In this document: positions 6,850 through 14,165 of the stretch, one piece after another
How the letters are laid out: every line of letters starts with the position of its first letter
Numbering within the stretch: the first letter of the stretch is position 1
Source of the DNA: a virus
IMG/VR virus record: IMGVR_UViG_3300037264_003206
Span: 1-27,633 of that record
Strand: one strand, 5' to 3'
DNA: 27,633 nt
Program-made: the position numbers and the translations under genes
Notes under the pieces: generated by a model
The model's input: the letters and a program-made list of their open reading frames with translations, nothing else
Told to the model about the DNA's origin: nothing
Databases searched by the model: none

Positions 6850-8757
6850 TTATTTAGAAGTATAACCATATTTAGTAGCGAATCGTTTATGAGAATAAGC
6901 AAGCCTAATTTGCATTGAATCTTTAGCTAACTTAGACTCTAATTGTTTATTTCTCTCATGATGCTGTTTCCACCCAATCGTCCTGCCATGATACATATGA
7001 AGAAGATCAATAAATCTATGATTATGAAACTTACATCCGACTGATAATCTAGAAAAGAATTCCGTATCTTCATTACCATATCCCATAAAACTCTCATTAA
7101 AACCGCCAATATTTATATAGATATTATGTCGGCAAGCTAATGAACCACCCTCAAAATATCGGACACTTCTCTCTGTGCATAGGCCAGAAACAAGACTATT
7201 TTGTTTAATAACATTTTCCGTTGTCTTCTCATCTAGATAGATTACACTTCTACCAATATGTAATCCTTCATAAGTGTCTAATAGTTCAGAGACTACTTCT
7301 GTATAATCATCTTGAATCAATATATCAGCATCATGAAGGATTATCTTATTGGTCTTCACCTCTACAAAACCCTTATTAAAGGCAAGAGCCTTGTTAAAGG
7401 GTTGATCATGAATTTCATTCCGTGCAAGGACATATTTTATTGTGGCCAATTCTTTGAACTTTAGACGCCGATCTGAATCTTGTTCGACAATGATGATTTC
7501 AATATATGGGTATTTCTGAGCTTTAAGATTTTGTATAATCACACGGATGCTACCGACTCGGTTCTGTTCCCGAAAAGGGACAATAAATGATACTCCTGGT
7601 ACTTTGGACTTATCAGTTGGTTTAACATAAATGCGACTGCGGTCACGCCGCAGTGCTTCGTATTTCTTTCTAGCCTCCGCAAATAAAACAGACCTAGAAT
7701 CAACTGCTGATTTATCTGAATGTACTCTGTAGAACTTATCTGATCCAACCACATCATGAAAACCGGACTGTTGTATCCCACTCAATTCAATTCTATGTGA
7801 CCAATCAACATGCTCCATGCCATAGATGCCAAACGCCTCATCAAAGAAACCGACTTTCTCAAAAGCAGTATGGTCAAATGCAAATACGGCCCCTTGTGGT
7901 TTCTCATCAATTGTTCTTATTTTAAGACCATTAATGTCTTTAATAGCTCCGTCTGAATCTTTAGCACCATACACACCCGATTGTCGCATACAAAAATGAT
8001 GAATTCCAGTATCATGCATTGCTCTAGCATATAATTGTTCCCAATTCTTTTCAAGAATCTCAACATCGTCATTAAGCAAAATCTTATACTGAAAACGCCC
8101 AAGACATCTTAAAAGTCGATTTGTATTACCAGCTACACCTAACCGCTCTTTGTTTAATAATACGGCCATATCCTTTATTGAACCCAAATATTCACGCACA
8201 TTGGATTCTGTTGATTCATCACTAATAATGATAGTAGTCTTGGTCAGATCTGTGTAATCTCTAATTGATTTAACTAATCTTTTAATACAATCTAATCTGT
8301 TGAAGCTTAATATACCAATACCAATATCATTTGATATGGAGAAGTTAATACGTTGTGTTAATTCACGCAGATATTTATTTGCTTCTTCAGAACGCATTAA
8401 TGTTGCGCCTACAGTCGGCCTACGCCGTATTGCTCCATGATGCTTTGTGATTTTAACGGACGCACGTTTGCGCATCTCGGCTAAATAAGCTCGACGCTCC
8501 TCGCGTTGTTGAATCTTACGCATAAGTTCTTTGGCTTTAATCTTGGTCATATCGACCTGAGGATTTGAGTCTGGCGGGGTGTGTATAATAGCACCTTCTT
8601 TAATGATTTTAAGATATCGTGGAACGTACTTTACAAAATATCTCGGTAATATTTTCCGTTCAGCTTTAGCAAAGTGTACTCGTTTAAATTCTGGCGAAGC
8701 CCCAGACAACATAATAATGCGCCCAGAGACATTCAGAAATTCAATTAAATCAGTCAT
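6850..8757 (-). CDS. two-domain family 2 glycosyltransferase
   Basis: This 635-residue protein has two GT-A-type glycosyltransferase domains. The first (about 144-340) starts with DIGIGILSFNRLDCIKRLV and has a metal-binding DDV at 230-232 and an acidic MEHVDWS segment at 314-320. The second (about 388-595) starts with GVSFIVPFREQNR, has DAD at 476-478, and carries GGFNESFMGYGNEDTEF (551-567), typical of the galactosyltransferase C-terminal region. Residues 1-60 form a separate non-catalytic module rich in aromatic and basic residues, joined by a basic helical linker (70-110). There is no signal peptide or membrane segment, so it is cytoplasmic. Two complete active sites suggest sequential sugar addition, either to phage DNA bases or to a virion or host surface structure. 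The acceptor is unknown. It lies downstream of a P-loop kinase gene with a 37-base gap. Confidence 0.85.
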   Translation of the reverse strand: MTDLIEFLNVSGRIIMLSGASPEFKRVHFAKAERKILPRYFVKYVPRYLKIIKEGAIIHTPPDSNPQVDMTKIKAKELMRKIQQREERRAYLAEMRKRASVKITKHHGAIRRRPTVGATLMRSEEANKYLRELTQRINFSISNDIGIGILSFNRLDCIKRLVKSIRDYTDLTKTTIIISDESTESNVREYLGSIKDMAVLLNKERLGVAGNTNRLLRCLGRFQYKILLNDDVEILEKNWEQLYARAMHDTGIHHFCMRQSGVYGAKDSDGAIKDINGLKIRTIDEKPQGAVFAFDHTAFEKVGFFDEAFGIYGMEHVDWSHRIELSGIQQSGFHDVVGSDKFYRVHSDKSAVDSRSVLFAEARKKYEALRRDRSRIYVKPTDKSKVPGVSFIVPFREQNRVGSIRVIIQNLKAQKYPYIEIIIVEQDSDRRLKFKELATIKYVLARNEIHDQPFNKALAFNKGFVEVKTNKIILHDADILIQDDYTEVVSELLDTYEGLHIGRSVIYLDEKTTENVIKQNSLVSGLCTERSVRYFEGGSLACRHNIYINIGGFNESFMGYGNEDTEFFSRLSVGCKFHNHRFIDLLHMYHGRTIGWKQHHERNKQLESKLAKDSMQIRLAYSHKRFATKYGYTSK

Positions 8758-8794
8758 TATTTAATCCAGTAGAATCGACTTCTCTCGCCTGATC

Positions 8795-9322
8795 TTAACG
8801 ATCATGAACCGAGTTCACTATTTCAACTAATTTACTTATATCTGGATCAACATCATCATTATTTTCGACAATCACCCGGTGATCACATAACTTACTAAAC
8901 CTAGGCAAACCATCTGTGAATTTATCAATATATTTCTGTTCAACTTCTGTATCTAGTTTATCCTTAGTCCTCCGTGAACAAACATCTAAATTAGCCTTAA
9001 CATACACATATGCCACAGAATGCTTGAATCTCTTAGCTAATTTAAAATAAGGCTCCATAACTTCGTAGGTAGCACAACATGTATCATAGACTATAATTTC
9101 ATTTTTACCTAACTCTTTAATCTTTTCTGCTAATAAATCAAGTGAAACCTCCCAAGCTGCAATATCTTGGTCATGTTGTTCTTCTTTCTTGAGTTTATCG
9201 TATGAATCATCTCTAAAGGTCTTCGGACTAATAACCAATAGTTTTAGGCGGACCTTTTCTAATAAGCGAGAAACCACAAATGATTTTCCAGAAGACGGCA
9301 TTCCAGACATAAATATTACCAT
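8795..9322 (-). CDS. P-loop kinase (AAA_33-like)
   Basis: The 175-residue protein begins with a strand and Walker A motif, FMSGMPSSGKS (residues 4-14), and has a second strand IIVYDTCC (about 96-103) that could carry the Walker B Asp. Later come VAYVYVKANLDVCSRRT, whose RR pair resembles the lid region of small-molecule kinases. The size fits nucleotide-type or polynucleotide-type kinases of the AAA_33/zeta-like group. The substrate cannot be read from sequence, and polynucleotide 5' ends, a modified nucleotide or a small metabolite are all possible. No Shine-Dalgarno sequence is obvious before ATG 9322. It sits directly upstream of the glycosyltransferase gene. Confidence 0.75.
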   Translation of the reverse strand: MVIFMSGMPSSGKSFVVSRLLEKVRLKLLVISPKTFRDDSYDKLKKEEQHDQDIAAWEVSLDLLAEKIKELGKNEIIVYDTCCATYEVMEPYFKLAKRFKHSVAYVYVKANLDVCSRRTKDKLDTEVEQKYIDKFTDGLPRFSKLCDHRVIVENNDDVDPDISKLVEIVNSVHDR

Positions 9323-9341
9323 AATTGTGAAATACAGCTAT

Positions 9342-9557
9342 TTATAAGCCTTGTTCGGCGTATGGTTTATCAATACTTGTTGTCGCGGCATAGATCTTCT
9401 TAGCATTCATCCAACTACGCGTCTTGCTGGTTCGACTATAATCAACGGGCTGCCATACTTTACTAATCTTATTCCGTATCTTATGACCAAACATTCCACC
9501 GGCTTCACGGATATTAATGGCAGATAGAATATCATCTTTTAGAATAGTAAGTTTCAT
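9342..9557 (-). CDS. small basic hypothetical protein
   Basis: A 71-residue protein, basic, with no membrane segment or cysteine. The central part (MFGHKIRNKISKVWQPVDYSR) is rich in Lys and Arg, which would fit nucleic-acid binding, but I recognise no family. ATG 9557 follows GGGA closely. It lies in a chain of small genes with short gaps (16 bases upstream, 19 bases downstream), so it is probably transcribed with the kinase and glycosyltransferase. Confidence 0.65.
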   Translation of the reverse strand: MKLTILKDDILSAINIREAGGMFGHKIRNKISKVWQPVDYSRTSKTRSWMNAKKIYAATTSIDKPYAEQGL

Positions 9558-9573
9558 TTCCCAACGTATTCCT

Positions 9574-10149
9574 TTAAATGCATGCGTACATTGGTATTAC
9601 TTCATCTCCATGTACCATAAATTTGAATGCTGATGGTTTCACAATAAAAGTATTGTTTGAATATTCACCGGTCTTATCTTGTATCTTCTTTAAATTATCT
9701 TCTATTAAGTGTATAGGCTTCCCTATCAACTCTTGAGTTGGAATACCAAGTTTTGGCACGAAATCTTGTATCCAACCGGGTCCACAAAATTTGTTAAGCG
9801 AGACCCGAATATCAACTAGCTTTAATTCATTATTATTCTCAGAAAAATAATAAATGGCTTGATTTATATTAATATATTTCATTAATGTTGCTAACTTCTG
9901 ATAATAATTGCTTAAAATATACACAATCATATCTGAATATTGGCCTTTCGTGGTTGGATCTAGGCACTCACCACTAAAACGCGCAAATTGCGTATGCACC
10001 TGTTGATTATTTCTATAAATCAATAATGCAAAACCATCTAATGGATATGACTTAACAACATAACAAAATTTATCACGCAATTGCGGCATATCATTAAAAT
10101 TCAGAATCTTTGGGTATGGCAATAGCTTTGGTAATTGTTCCTTTGGCAT
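9574..10149 (-). CDS. hypothetical protein
   Basis: This protein of 191 residues is of unknown function. It is mixed alpha/beta, with strands such as GFALLIYRNNQQVH and AIYYFSENNNELKLVDIRV and a proline-rich start. It has no signal peptide and no recognisable catalytic motif. The ATG at 10149 shares its A with the stop codon of the upstream gene (TAATG), so translational coupling decides the start. A TTG four codons upstream would be an unlikely alternative. Confidence 0.75.
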   Translation of the reverse strand: MPKEQLPKLLPYPKILNFNDMPQLRDKFCYVVKSYPLDGFALLIYRNNQQVHTQFARFSGECLDPTTKGQYSDMIVYILSNYYQKLATLMKYININQAIYYFSENNNELKLVDIRVSLNKFCGPGWIQDFVPKLGIPTQELIGKPIHLIEDNLKKIQDKTGEYSNNTFIVKPSAFKFMVHGDEVIPMYACI

Positions 10150-10475
10150 TAGAAATACCAAACCCCTTCTTGCTGAATATGATATTCACCACCACGGGAT
10201 GATTTAATCTTATATAATGGAATACGCACAAGATGCTGTTCTCGTTCAGATTCGGCTATTGTAAATAATAAGCATGGTAAGCCCTCGGTAATAACTGTAA
10301 CTTCATTATCTAAGATCGAGTTTATGACACCATACCATCGATTTCGCAACCATCCATGCCATATTATAAAATCACCAATTTTTGGTCGCCACGCCGTCAT
10401 CGGACGATAACGGGCCAATTCCATATTTATTTGGTTTGAAATTCGCGATGGTTTCGACAGTATAATGTCTGACAC
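10149..10475 (-). CDS. hypothetical protein, probable small beta-barrel
   Basis: A 108-residue protein rich in Trp and aromatic residues. KIGDFIIWHGWLRNRWYGVI followed by NEVTVITEGLPCLLFTI gives alternating strands and turns like an SH3/KOW-type barrel, which in phages often means a nucleic-acid or protein binding module. That assignment is inference from pattern. I chose GTG 10475, since GGAGG lies five bases upstream. A TTG at 10487 would place the ribosome binding site inside the gene. Its stop overlaps the start of the next gene (TAATG). Confidence 0.7.
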   Translation of the reverse strand: MSDIILSKPSRISNQINMELARYRPMTAWRPKIGDFIIWHGWLRNRWYGVINSILDNEVTVITEGLPCLLFTIAESEREQHLVRIPLYKIKSSRGGEYHIQQEGVWYF

Positions 10476-10492
10476 AATAACCTCCAAATCAA

Positions 10493-10963
10493 TTATCCTT
10501 CAACTTTATATAGCTTTTTAGCATATGGATCAAACTCATATACGCCTTCCTCAACATTCCAACGAACTCTTAAGCCATTTCTGATACCGCCCAATCGACG
10601 TTTAATTAATAAATCAACATTAAATGTAATACCATCAATATTTAATAAAGAGGCTGAATTCGGTAATTCAGCCTTATCGAGATTATCATAGGTAGCTTTA
10701 GCTTTTTCAATCGCCTCTTGATGTCGCTTAACCATATTTATACCATCGATTAACATTCTATATAATGATGCATCATTGCTATAACATTTAATATCATCAG
10801 TTCCACTATCACTATCGGCATTCCATGGGAGTTTACAATCAAAGACAACCGGTATGTCCTTAGTCTTATCTGATAAGATCGGCAAAAGAACTCGTCTAAT
10901 ATCATCAAATGTTCGGACTTCAACCGGCTTTGCTGCCTCTTGCAGACGCTCAATGTTATTCAT
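10493..10963 (-). CDS. hypothetical protein
   Basis: A 156-residue soluble protein that I do not recognise. It has a helical start (MNNIERLQEAAKPVEV), a central region with PVVFDCKLPWNADSDSG, a helix MVKRHQEAIEKAKATYDNL and a C-terminal beta part ending GVYEFDPYAKKLYKVEG. ATG 10963 is favoured because GAGG lies six bases upstream and the overlap with the preceding membrane-protein gene is then only 8 bases. A longer frame to 11014 would overlap far more. The DNA contains a perfect 10-base inverted repeat at 10651-10674 within the coding sequence. Confidence 0.75.
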   Translation of the reverse strand: MNNIERLQEAAKPVEVRTFDDIRRVLLPILSDKTKDIPVVFDCKLPWNADSDSGTDDIKCYSNDASLYRMLIDGINMVKRHQEAIEKAKATYDNLDKAELPNSASLLNIDGITFNVDLLIKRRLGGIRNGLRVRWNVEEGVYEFDPYAKKLYKVEG

Positions 10964-11333
10964 TGTTAACCTCGACTTTATCTGGAAAGTCTTCGATTTG
11001 ATTTTTACCCACAATCACATACCAAGGAAGTCGCTTAAACCATCTTGAGAACAATTCATGAATTACATTAGAACAACGGTGTAAAATAAAAGTCTTAATT
11101 ACTACATCAAATAACCATAATGATGTTATACTACCAGGCAATAACCAAGCCACAGGCATTGATGCCCACATTGACATACAATAACCACAACCAACTAATT
11201 TACCAAAGAAATTTCGATTTAATTTAATGATATAATTTCTAAATCCGAACAAAATATCTGATGATACTATTATTTCAGTTATTGCTTCTACAAATATCGC
11301 TGCTCCCACCCATATAAGTAATACCTGAATCAT
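10956..11333 (-). CDS. small membrane protein with CGYC motif (DUF1360-like)
   Basis: A 125-residue protein with an N-terminal hydrophobic segment (about residues 3-24), then GCGYCMSMWASMPVAWLLPG (about 48-67), where the two cysteines sit at the edge of a second hydrophobic segment, and a third segment (about 70-83). The pattern of a Cys-x-x-Cys followed by Ser and Trp at a membrane helix resembles DUF1360 proteins found in phages and Gram-positive bacteria. The function is unknown. It would lie in the host inner membrane. ATG 11333 overlaps the stop of the upstream zinc-ribbon gene by four bases (ATGA), so the two are coupled. Confidence 0.75.
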   Translation of the reverse strand: MIQVLLIWVGAAIFVEAITEIIVSSDILFGFRNYIIKLNRNFFGKLVGCGYCMSMWASMPVAWLLPGSITSLWLFDVVIKTFILHRCSNVIHELFSRWFKRLPWYVIVGKNQIEDFPDKVEVNNE

Positions 11334-11527
11334 TGATTAACCCTATATCTGCAATTCTTATTATTACATACCCATGTTATAATCTTGGCGTTATTTTTAA
11401 CAACCCGCAGACTCGCCATGGGCCAACTACAGCGTGGGCATTTACGCGACAACTGACGCGGCTGAGTGTGCTTTACTGTAATTGCACCAGCTCTGTATTG
11501 AACACGCTTCTGGCCACAGCAGCCCAT
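11330..11527 (-). CDS. small zinc-ribbon protein
   Basis: A 65-residue protein starting MGCCGQ and containing CPRC (about residues 30-33) and VCNNKNC (about 53-59), four cysteines that can bind one zinc. The sequence between them is basic and beta-rich. Such small ribbons are common in phages and may bind DNA or a host protein. No specific function can be given. A GGGG tract six bases before ATG 11527 serves as ribosome binding site. It is the first gene of a minus-strand run, so a promoter should lie in 11528-11639. Confidence 0.75.
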   Translation of the reverse strand: MGCCGQKRVQYRAGAITVKHTQPRQLSRKCPRCSWPMASLRVVKNNAKIITWVCNNKNCRYRVNQ

Positions 11528-11639
11528 ATTTATCCCCTTTTGATTCCATCCTATATTTATTTTAAATACTGATTATGAACATTTATATCTAATATTTATG
11601 ACATTAATACACAGCGATATTCCAAATCAAAAATAGCCT
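11528..11639. promoter_or_regulatory. divergent AT-rich intergenic region
   Basis: These 112 bases separate the minus-strand zinc-ribbon gene from the plus-strand HNH gene. They are very AT-rich, with several tattta-type elements, so -10-like boxes exist for both strands but none is decisive. I see no strong hairpin and no Shine-Dalgarno sequence before the HNH start at 11640. Confidence 0.3.
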
Positions 11640-12092
11640 ATGAAAAAGAAAAGCAAATTACAAAAGAAAAAGGATGACATTAATTCATCTTTATGGAGAC
11701 GCAAAGCTGACAAATTATGGAAAGAACTTGTATCAAACAATTATGCAGGTAGATGTGCGATATGTGGTAGTGCCGACTGGACACAGTCACATCATCTCAT
11801 ACCGCGAGAAATGCGTTCACATCGTCATGTAATAAAAAATGGCATGCTATTATGTGCGACTCACCATCGTTTTAGTTTCGAATTATCGCCACATAAGGCA
11901 CCAATAGCTTTTATAAAATGGATGACCACACATCATAAAGAAACTTGGGATTGGCTATTAAAGCAGGAGCCAACGCGTCATAACACAATATCATTTAAAG
12001 ACGTTGCGCAAAAATTGGAGATCGAGTATGCCATGGAAAGACAAAGAGAAAATAAAAGCTTATCAGAAGAAACACAGAATGATGCATCATGA
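11640..12092 (+). CDS. HNH endonuclease
   Basis: A 150-residue HNH nuclease. The motif is clear: CAIC (39-42), HH (51-52) as the first catalytic His region, Asn67, and LCATHH (71-76). It would nick or cut double-stranded DNA using a metal ion. The N-terminus is lysine-rich and helical and probably binds DNA. The gene stands on the plus strand between minus-strand blocks and is followed by two more HNH genes, so this looks like a mobile endonuclease island. Unlike the next two, its HNH core is of a different subtype. Its last 65 bases overlap the following gene. Confidence 0.85.
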   Translation: MKKKSKLQKKKDDINSSLWRRKADKLWKELVSNNYAGRCAICGSADWTQSHHLIPREMRSHRHVIKNGMLLCATHHRFSFELSPHKAPIAFIKWMTTHHKETWDWLLKQEPTRHNTISFKDVAQKLEIEYAMERQRENKSLSEETQNDAS

Positions 12093-12444
12093 TGCATATC
12101 TAAAACGCGCATTAATGTATAGGCAAAATAATAAGAATAAAATTAATAAATATCATAAACAACTTAGGTTCGATCTAAAAATCAAAGCATTTGATGCTTA
12201 TGGGGGCCGTAGATGTTCTTGGTGTGGCGAAACTGATATTATAGTATTAACTATTGACCACATAAACAATAATGGATCTAGACATTTAGACAAAGGAGGA
12301 TATAGAATACAAGGTTCGCGAATCTATACTTGGTTAAAAGTCAATCATTATCCATCTGGCTTTCAGATATTGTGTATTAATTGTAATTTCGCTAAATCAT
12401 TCTATGGAGTAATTCCAACAAATAGAAAGAACTTGTGTCGATGA
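12028..12444 (+). CDS. HNH homing endonuclease (first of paralogous pair)
   Basis: This 138-residue protein starts MPWKDKEKIKAYQKKHR, a start common in phage HNH homing endonucleases. GGAG seven bases before ATG 12028 supports that start over an ATG further upstream. The nuclease core has CSWC (63-66), TIDHINNNG (75-83) with the catalytic His, and LCINCNFAKS (115-124). The protein is basic. The DNA coding for the CSWC region is almost identical to that of the next gene. It overlaps the previous HNH gene in a different frame. Confidence 0.85.
   Translation: MPWKDKEKIKAYQKKHRMMHHDAYLKRALMYRQNNKNKINKYHKQLRFDLKIKAFDAYGGRRCSWCGETDIIVLTIDHINNNGSRHLDKGGYRIQGSRIYTWLKVNHYPSGFQILCINCNFAKSFYGVIPTNRKNLCR
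12181..12240 (+). repeat. direct repeat copy 1 between HNH genes
   Basis: This 60-base segment matches 12596-12655 at 58 of 60 positions (changes at a-to-g and c-to-t). Identity drops sharply outside it, pointing to recent gene duplication with local conversion. Confidence 0.9.
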
Positions 12445-12451
12445 TAATCAT

Positions 12452-12922
12452 ATGAGAAAAAATGATTGGCTATTATTAACACCTAAACAGCAATTGACTT
12501 ATAAAAATAAAATGAAATTATACTTTCAAAAATACAGATTGAAAAATCAGGAGAGAACTAATAAAATATCGAGATTAAGTCGCCTAAGAACCAAAATCAA
12601 AGCATTTGGTGCTTATGGGGGCTGTAGATGTTCTTGGTGTGGCGAAACTGATATTGCTACATTAACTATTGATCATATAAATAATAACGGCGCAGACCAT
12701 CGAAGAAAATTAAGTACCAATAAACATAATACAGACCATCGAAATAACGGCGGCGGTACACGAACATATAACTGGTTAAAGGAAAATAACTACCCATTGG
12801 GATTTCAAGTTCTATGTTTTAACTGCAATTTTGCTAAAGCACAAAACAATGGCATGCTGCCAAAGAATAGACAGGACAAATACAAAAACCATCAATTAAT
12901 GCCCGTTAGACTCACAATCTAA
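12452..12922 (+). CDS. HNH homing endonuclease (second of paralogous pair)
   Basis: This 156-residue paralogue of the preceding protein has CSWC at 60-63, LTIDHINNNG at 71-80, and LCFNCNFAKA at 121-130, plus an insertion of about 16 residues between the His and the second Cys pair. The N-terminal halves have diverged much more than the nuclease core, as expected if target recognition has changed. The last eight codons and the stop lie inside a perfect inverted repeat (12894-12934) that probably terminates transcription. No ribosome binding site is evident before ATG 12452, seven bases after the previous stop, so coupling is likely. Confidence 0.85.
   Translation: MRKNDWLLLTPKQQLTYKNKMKLYFQKYRLKNQERTNKISRLSRLRTKIKAFGAYGGCRCSWCGETDIATLTIDHINNNGADHRRKLSTNKHNTDHRNNGGGTRTYNWLKENNYPLGFQVLCFNCNFAKAQNNGMLPKNRQDKYKNHQLMPVRLTI
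12596..12655 (+). repeat. direct repeat copy 2 between HNH genes
   Basis: Second copy of the 60-base segment at 12181-12240, encoding the zinc-knuckle part of the HNH core. Confidence 0.9.
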
Positions 12923-12934
12923 CGGGCATTAATT
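12894..12934. terminator. perfect inverted repeat between convergent genes
   Basis: Left arm 12894-12910 and right arm 12918-12934 pair perfectly over 17 bases around a 7-base loop (ctcacaa). It sits between the convergent HNH gene (stop inside the right arm) and the lipoprotein gene ending at 12936, and so suits a bidirectional terminator. A U-tract is weak on both strands, so it might act as an RNA-stabilising structure instead. Confidence 0.75.
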
Positions 12935-12935
12935 A

Positions 12936-13466
12936 TTAACCAATCCAAACATTCTTTCTGTCTGGTGCGCCAAAAACTGGCTCAGTCTTATCAAGGAACG
13001 ATTTAGTTCCACTAGAAACGCCACTAAGAAACGCCTTAATAAATTCAACATGCTCTGGCTTTAAGAATGTATTACTATCAGGTATTGGCAAATAAATATC
13101 CAATACCGTAGCAGCGGCGACGACAGTAAGCTTGATCTCATTAGGCACATCTTTGAATAATGACGAATTAATAAATTCACGTACCTCAGCTGAAGATGGC
13201 AACTTATCGCCGCTAAGATATGGCAATAGTTGGTCATTAATGTTTCGATTAATAGCTGTTGCGGCTTCTTTTGCAGCGTCTGGTTGCTTTTCGGCCCATT
13301 TCTTCAAACCAAGTTCGGTGCCGCTCTCAGCAGCTGCCTTAATTATGACAACAATCTTGTCCTTATTTTTCAGGATGGTTTCCTCAATCTTAGCGGTTTC
13401 ACCACAACCTGACGTTAACAACATTGGCACCATGGCCAAAACCACAAGAGCGTTTCGTCTTTTCAT
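12936..13466 (-). CDS. predicted lipoprotein
   Basis: A 176-residue protein with a lipoprotein signal peptide: basic start MKRRNALVV, hydrophobic core, then LLTSGC with the lipid-acceptor Cys at about residue 21. The mature part is helical and Ala-rich (KIVVIIKAAAESGTELGLKKW) with a second hydrophobic patch (LTVVAAATVLDIYLPI) that might associate with membrane. I know no family. ATG 13466 is chosen because GGAG lies six bases upstream. The ATG at 13472 directly abuts it. It is the last gene of a minus-strand cassette containing another lipoprotein. A role in lysis (outer spanin) or superinfection exclusion would fit but is not shown. Confidence 0.75.
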   Translation of the reverse strand: MKRRNALVVLAMVPMLLTSGCGETAKIEETILKNKDKIVVIIKAAAESGTELGLKKWAEKQPDAAKEAATAINRNINDQLLPYLSGDKLPSSAEVREFINSSLFKDVPNEIKLTVVAAATVLDIYLPIPDSNTFLKPEHVEFIKAFLSGVSSGTKSFLDKTEPVFGAPDRKNVWIG

Positions 13467-13476
13467 GTCCATCTCC

Positions 13477-13881
13477 TTAAGCTATTATGAGGCCAAGTAG
13501 CCCCATTGCCAAACGCGTGCCAACTTGTTCCGCGAACTTCAACCAAAACTTTCTAGTCTCTTGAATCTGCCTTGCGAGTTCTGCCAATTTAATCGAATCT
13601 TCTTTGAACTTCTCAACTAATTCTGTAGTTTCGAGGGCGTCATAAATAGTTACTAATGCCTCAAAATCTTTACCATCTCGTTTTAACTCAAGAAAGCGCT
13701 TAAATGTATCTTTACCAATTTGTGCAAGACTTTGCTGGTTAATTTTAATTAGCTTTACAAATTCTTCTTTAATTTCAATTAAAATTTCTTCTTCGGGTGG
13801 AATTACAAATTTGATCTTACCGTCATCCTTTAGTGCATTCTCAAGGACACGGATCAATTCTTGAATCCATATTATATCCAT
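13477..13881 (-). CDS. hypothetical protein with helical body and hydrophobic C-terminus
   Basis: A 134-residue protein composed almost entirely of charged helix, with EEEILIEIKEEFVKLIK and repeated heptad-like Leu/Ile, so a coiled coil is plausible. It ends in a hydrophobic stretch GTRLAMGLLGLIIA at the very C-terminus, like a tail anchor. Flanked on both sides by lipoprotein genes, it could be the membrane partner of one or both, but this is inference. No ribosome binding site better than AGAG is seen before ATG 13881. The downstream lipoprotein's GGAG lies immediately after its stop codon. Confidence 0.7.
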   Translation of the reverse strand: MDIIWIQELIRVLENALKDDGKIKFVIPPEEEILIEIKEEFVKLIKINQQSLAQIGKDTFKRFLELKRDGKDFEALVTIYDALETTELVEKFKEDSIKLAELARQIQETRKFWLKFAEQVGTRLAMGLLGLIIA

Positions 13882-13883
13882 TA

Positions 13884-14165
13884 TTAATTCTCTGTCCCTG
13901 GTGTGTCTAATGTAGTCTCGCCCATATTAGTAGATGGCTTCCAATTATTTAAAATCTTATCTAACGATTCAAAATCCAAAGCACAAGCCCTAATCATTGA
14001 TTTATTCTGTTCTGGAGTAGGATCATTCGATGGATCAGCATCGTCCATGCGCTTAACATATGAATATAATTGCGCATGTTTGTCTTTGACCGACACACGA
14101 ACGGCTTTTGATGTACCACACCCAGCCACAAATACCAGTAGTAAGATTGCCCCAATCTTCTTCAT
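13884..14165 (-). CDS. small predicted lipoprotein
   Basis: A 93-residue protein with a classical lipoprotein signal: MKKIGAILLLVFVAGC, with the lipobox VAGC and acceptor Cys at 16. The mature part is short, hydrophilic, and Pro/Asp-rich in the middle (DDADPSNDPTPEQN), resembling small phage lipoproteins such as outer-membrane spanin subunits in size only. ATG 14165 overlaps the upstream stop as TAATG. It lies beside a gene encoding a C-terminally anchored helical protein and a second lipoprotein. Confidence 0.75.
   Translation of the reverse strand: MKKIGAILLLVFVAGCGTSKAVRVSVKDKHAQLYSYVKRMDDADPSNDPTPEQNKSMIRACALDFESLDKILNNWKPSTNMGETTLDTPGTEN

Noticed and set aside
7637-7655. Seven-base hairpin (actgcgg / ccgcagt) in the glycosyltransferase gene
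   Set aside because: Short, intragenic, and of a size expected by chance in 27 kb.
9339-9346. TATAAATA on the minus strand, like a T4 late promoter, 17 bases before the kinase gene
   Set aside because: The same octamer also occurs inside a coding region near 25288, and the sequence is AT-rich, so chance matches are expected. No set of equally placed copies was seen upstream of other genes.
10651-10674. Perfect 10-base inverted repeat with a CGGT loop
   Set aside because: It lies inside the coding sequence of the 10493-10963 gene and has no U-run, so there is no reason to call it a terminator.
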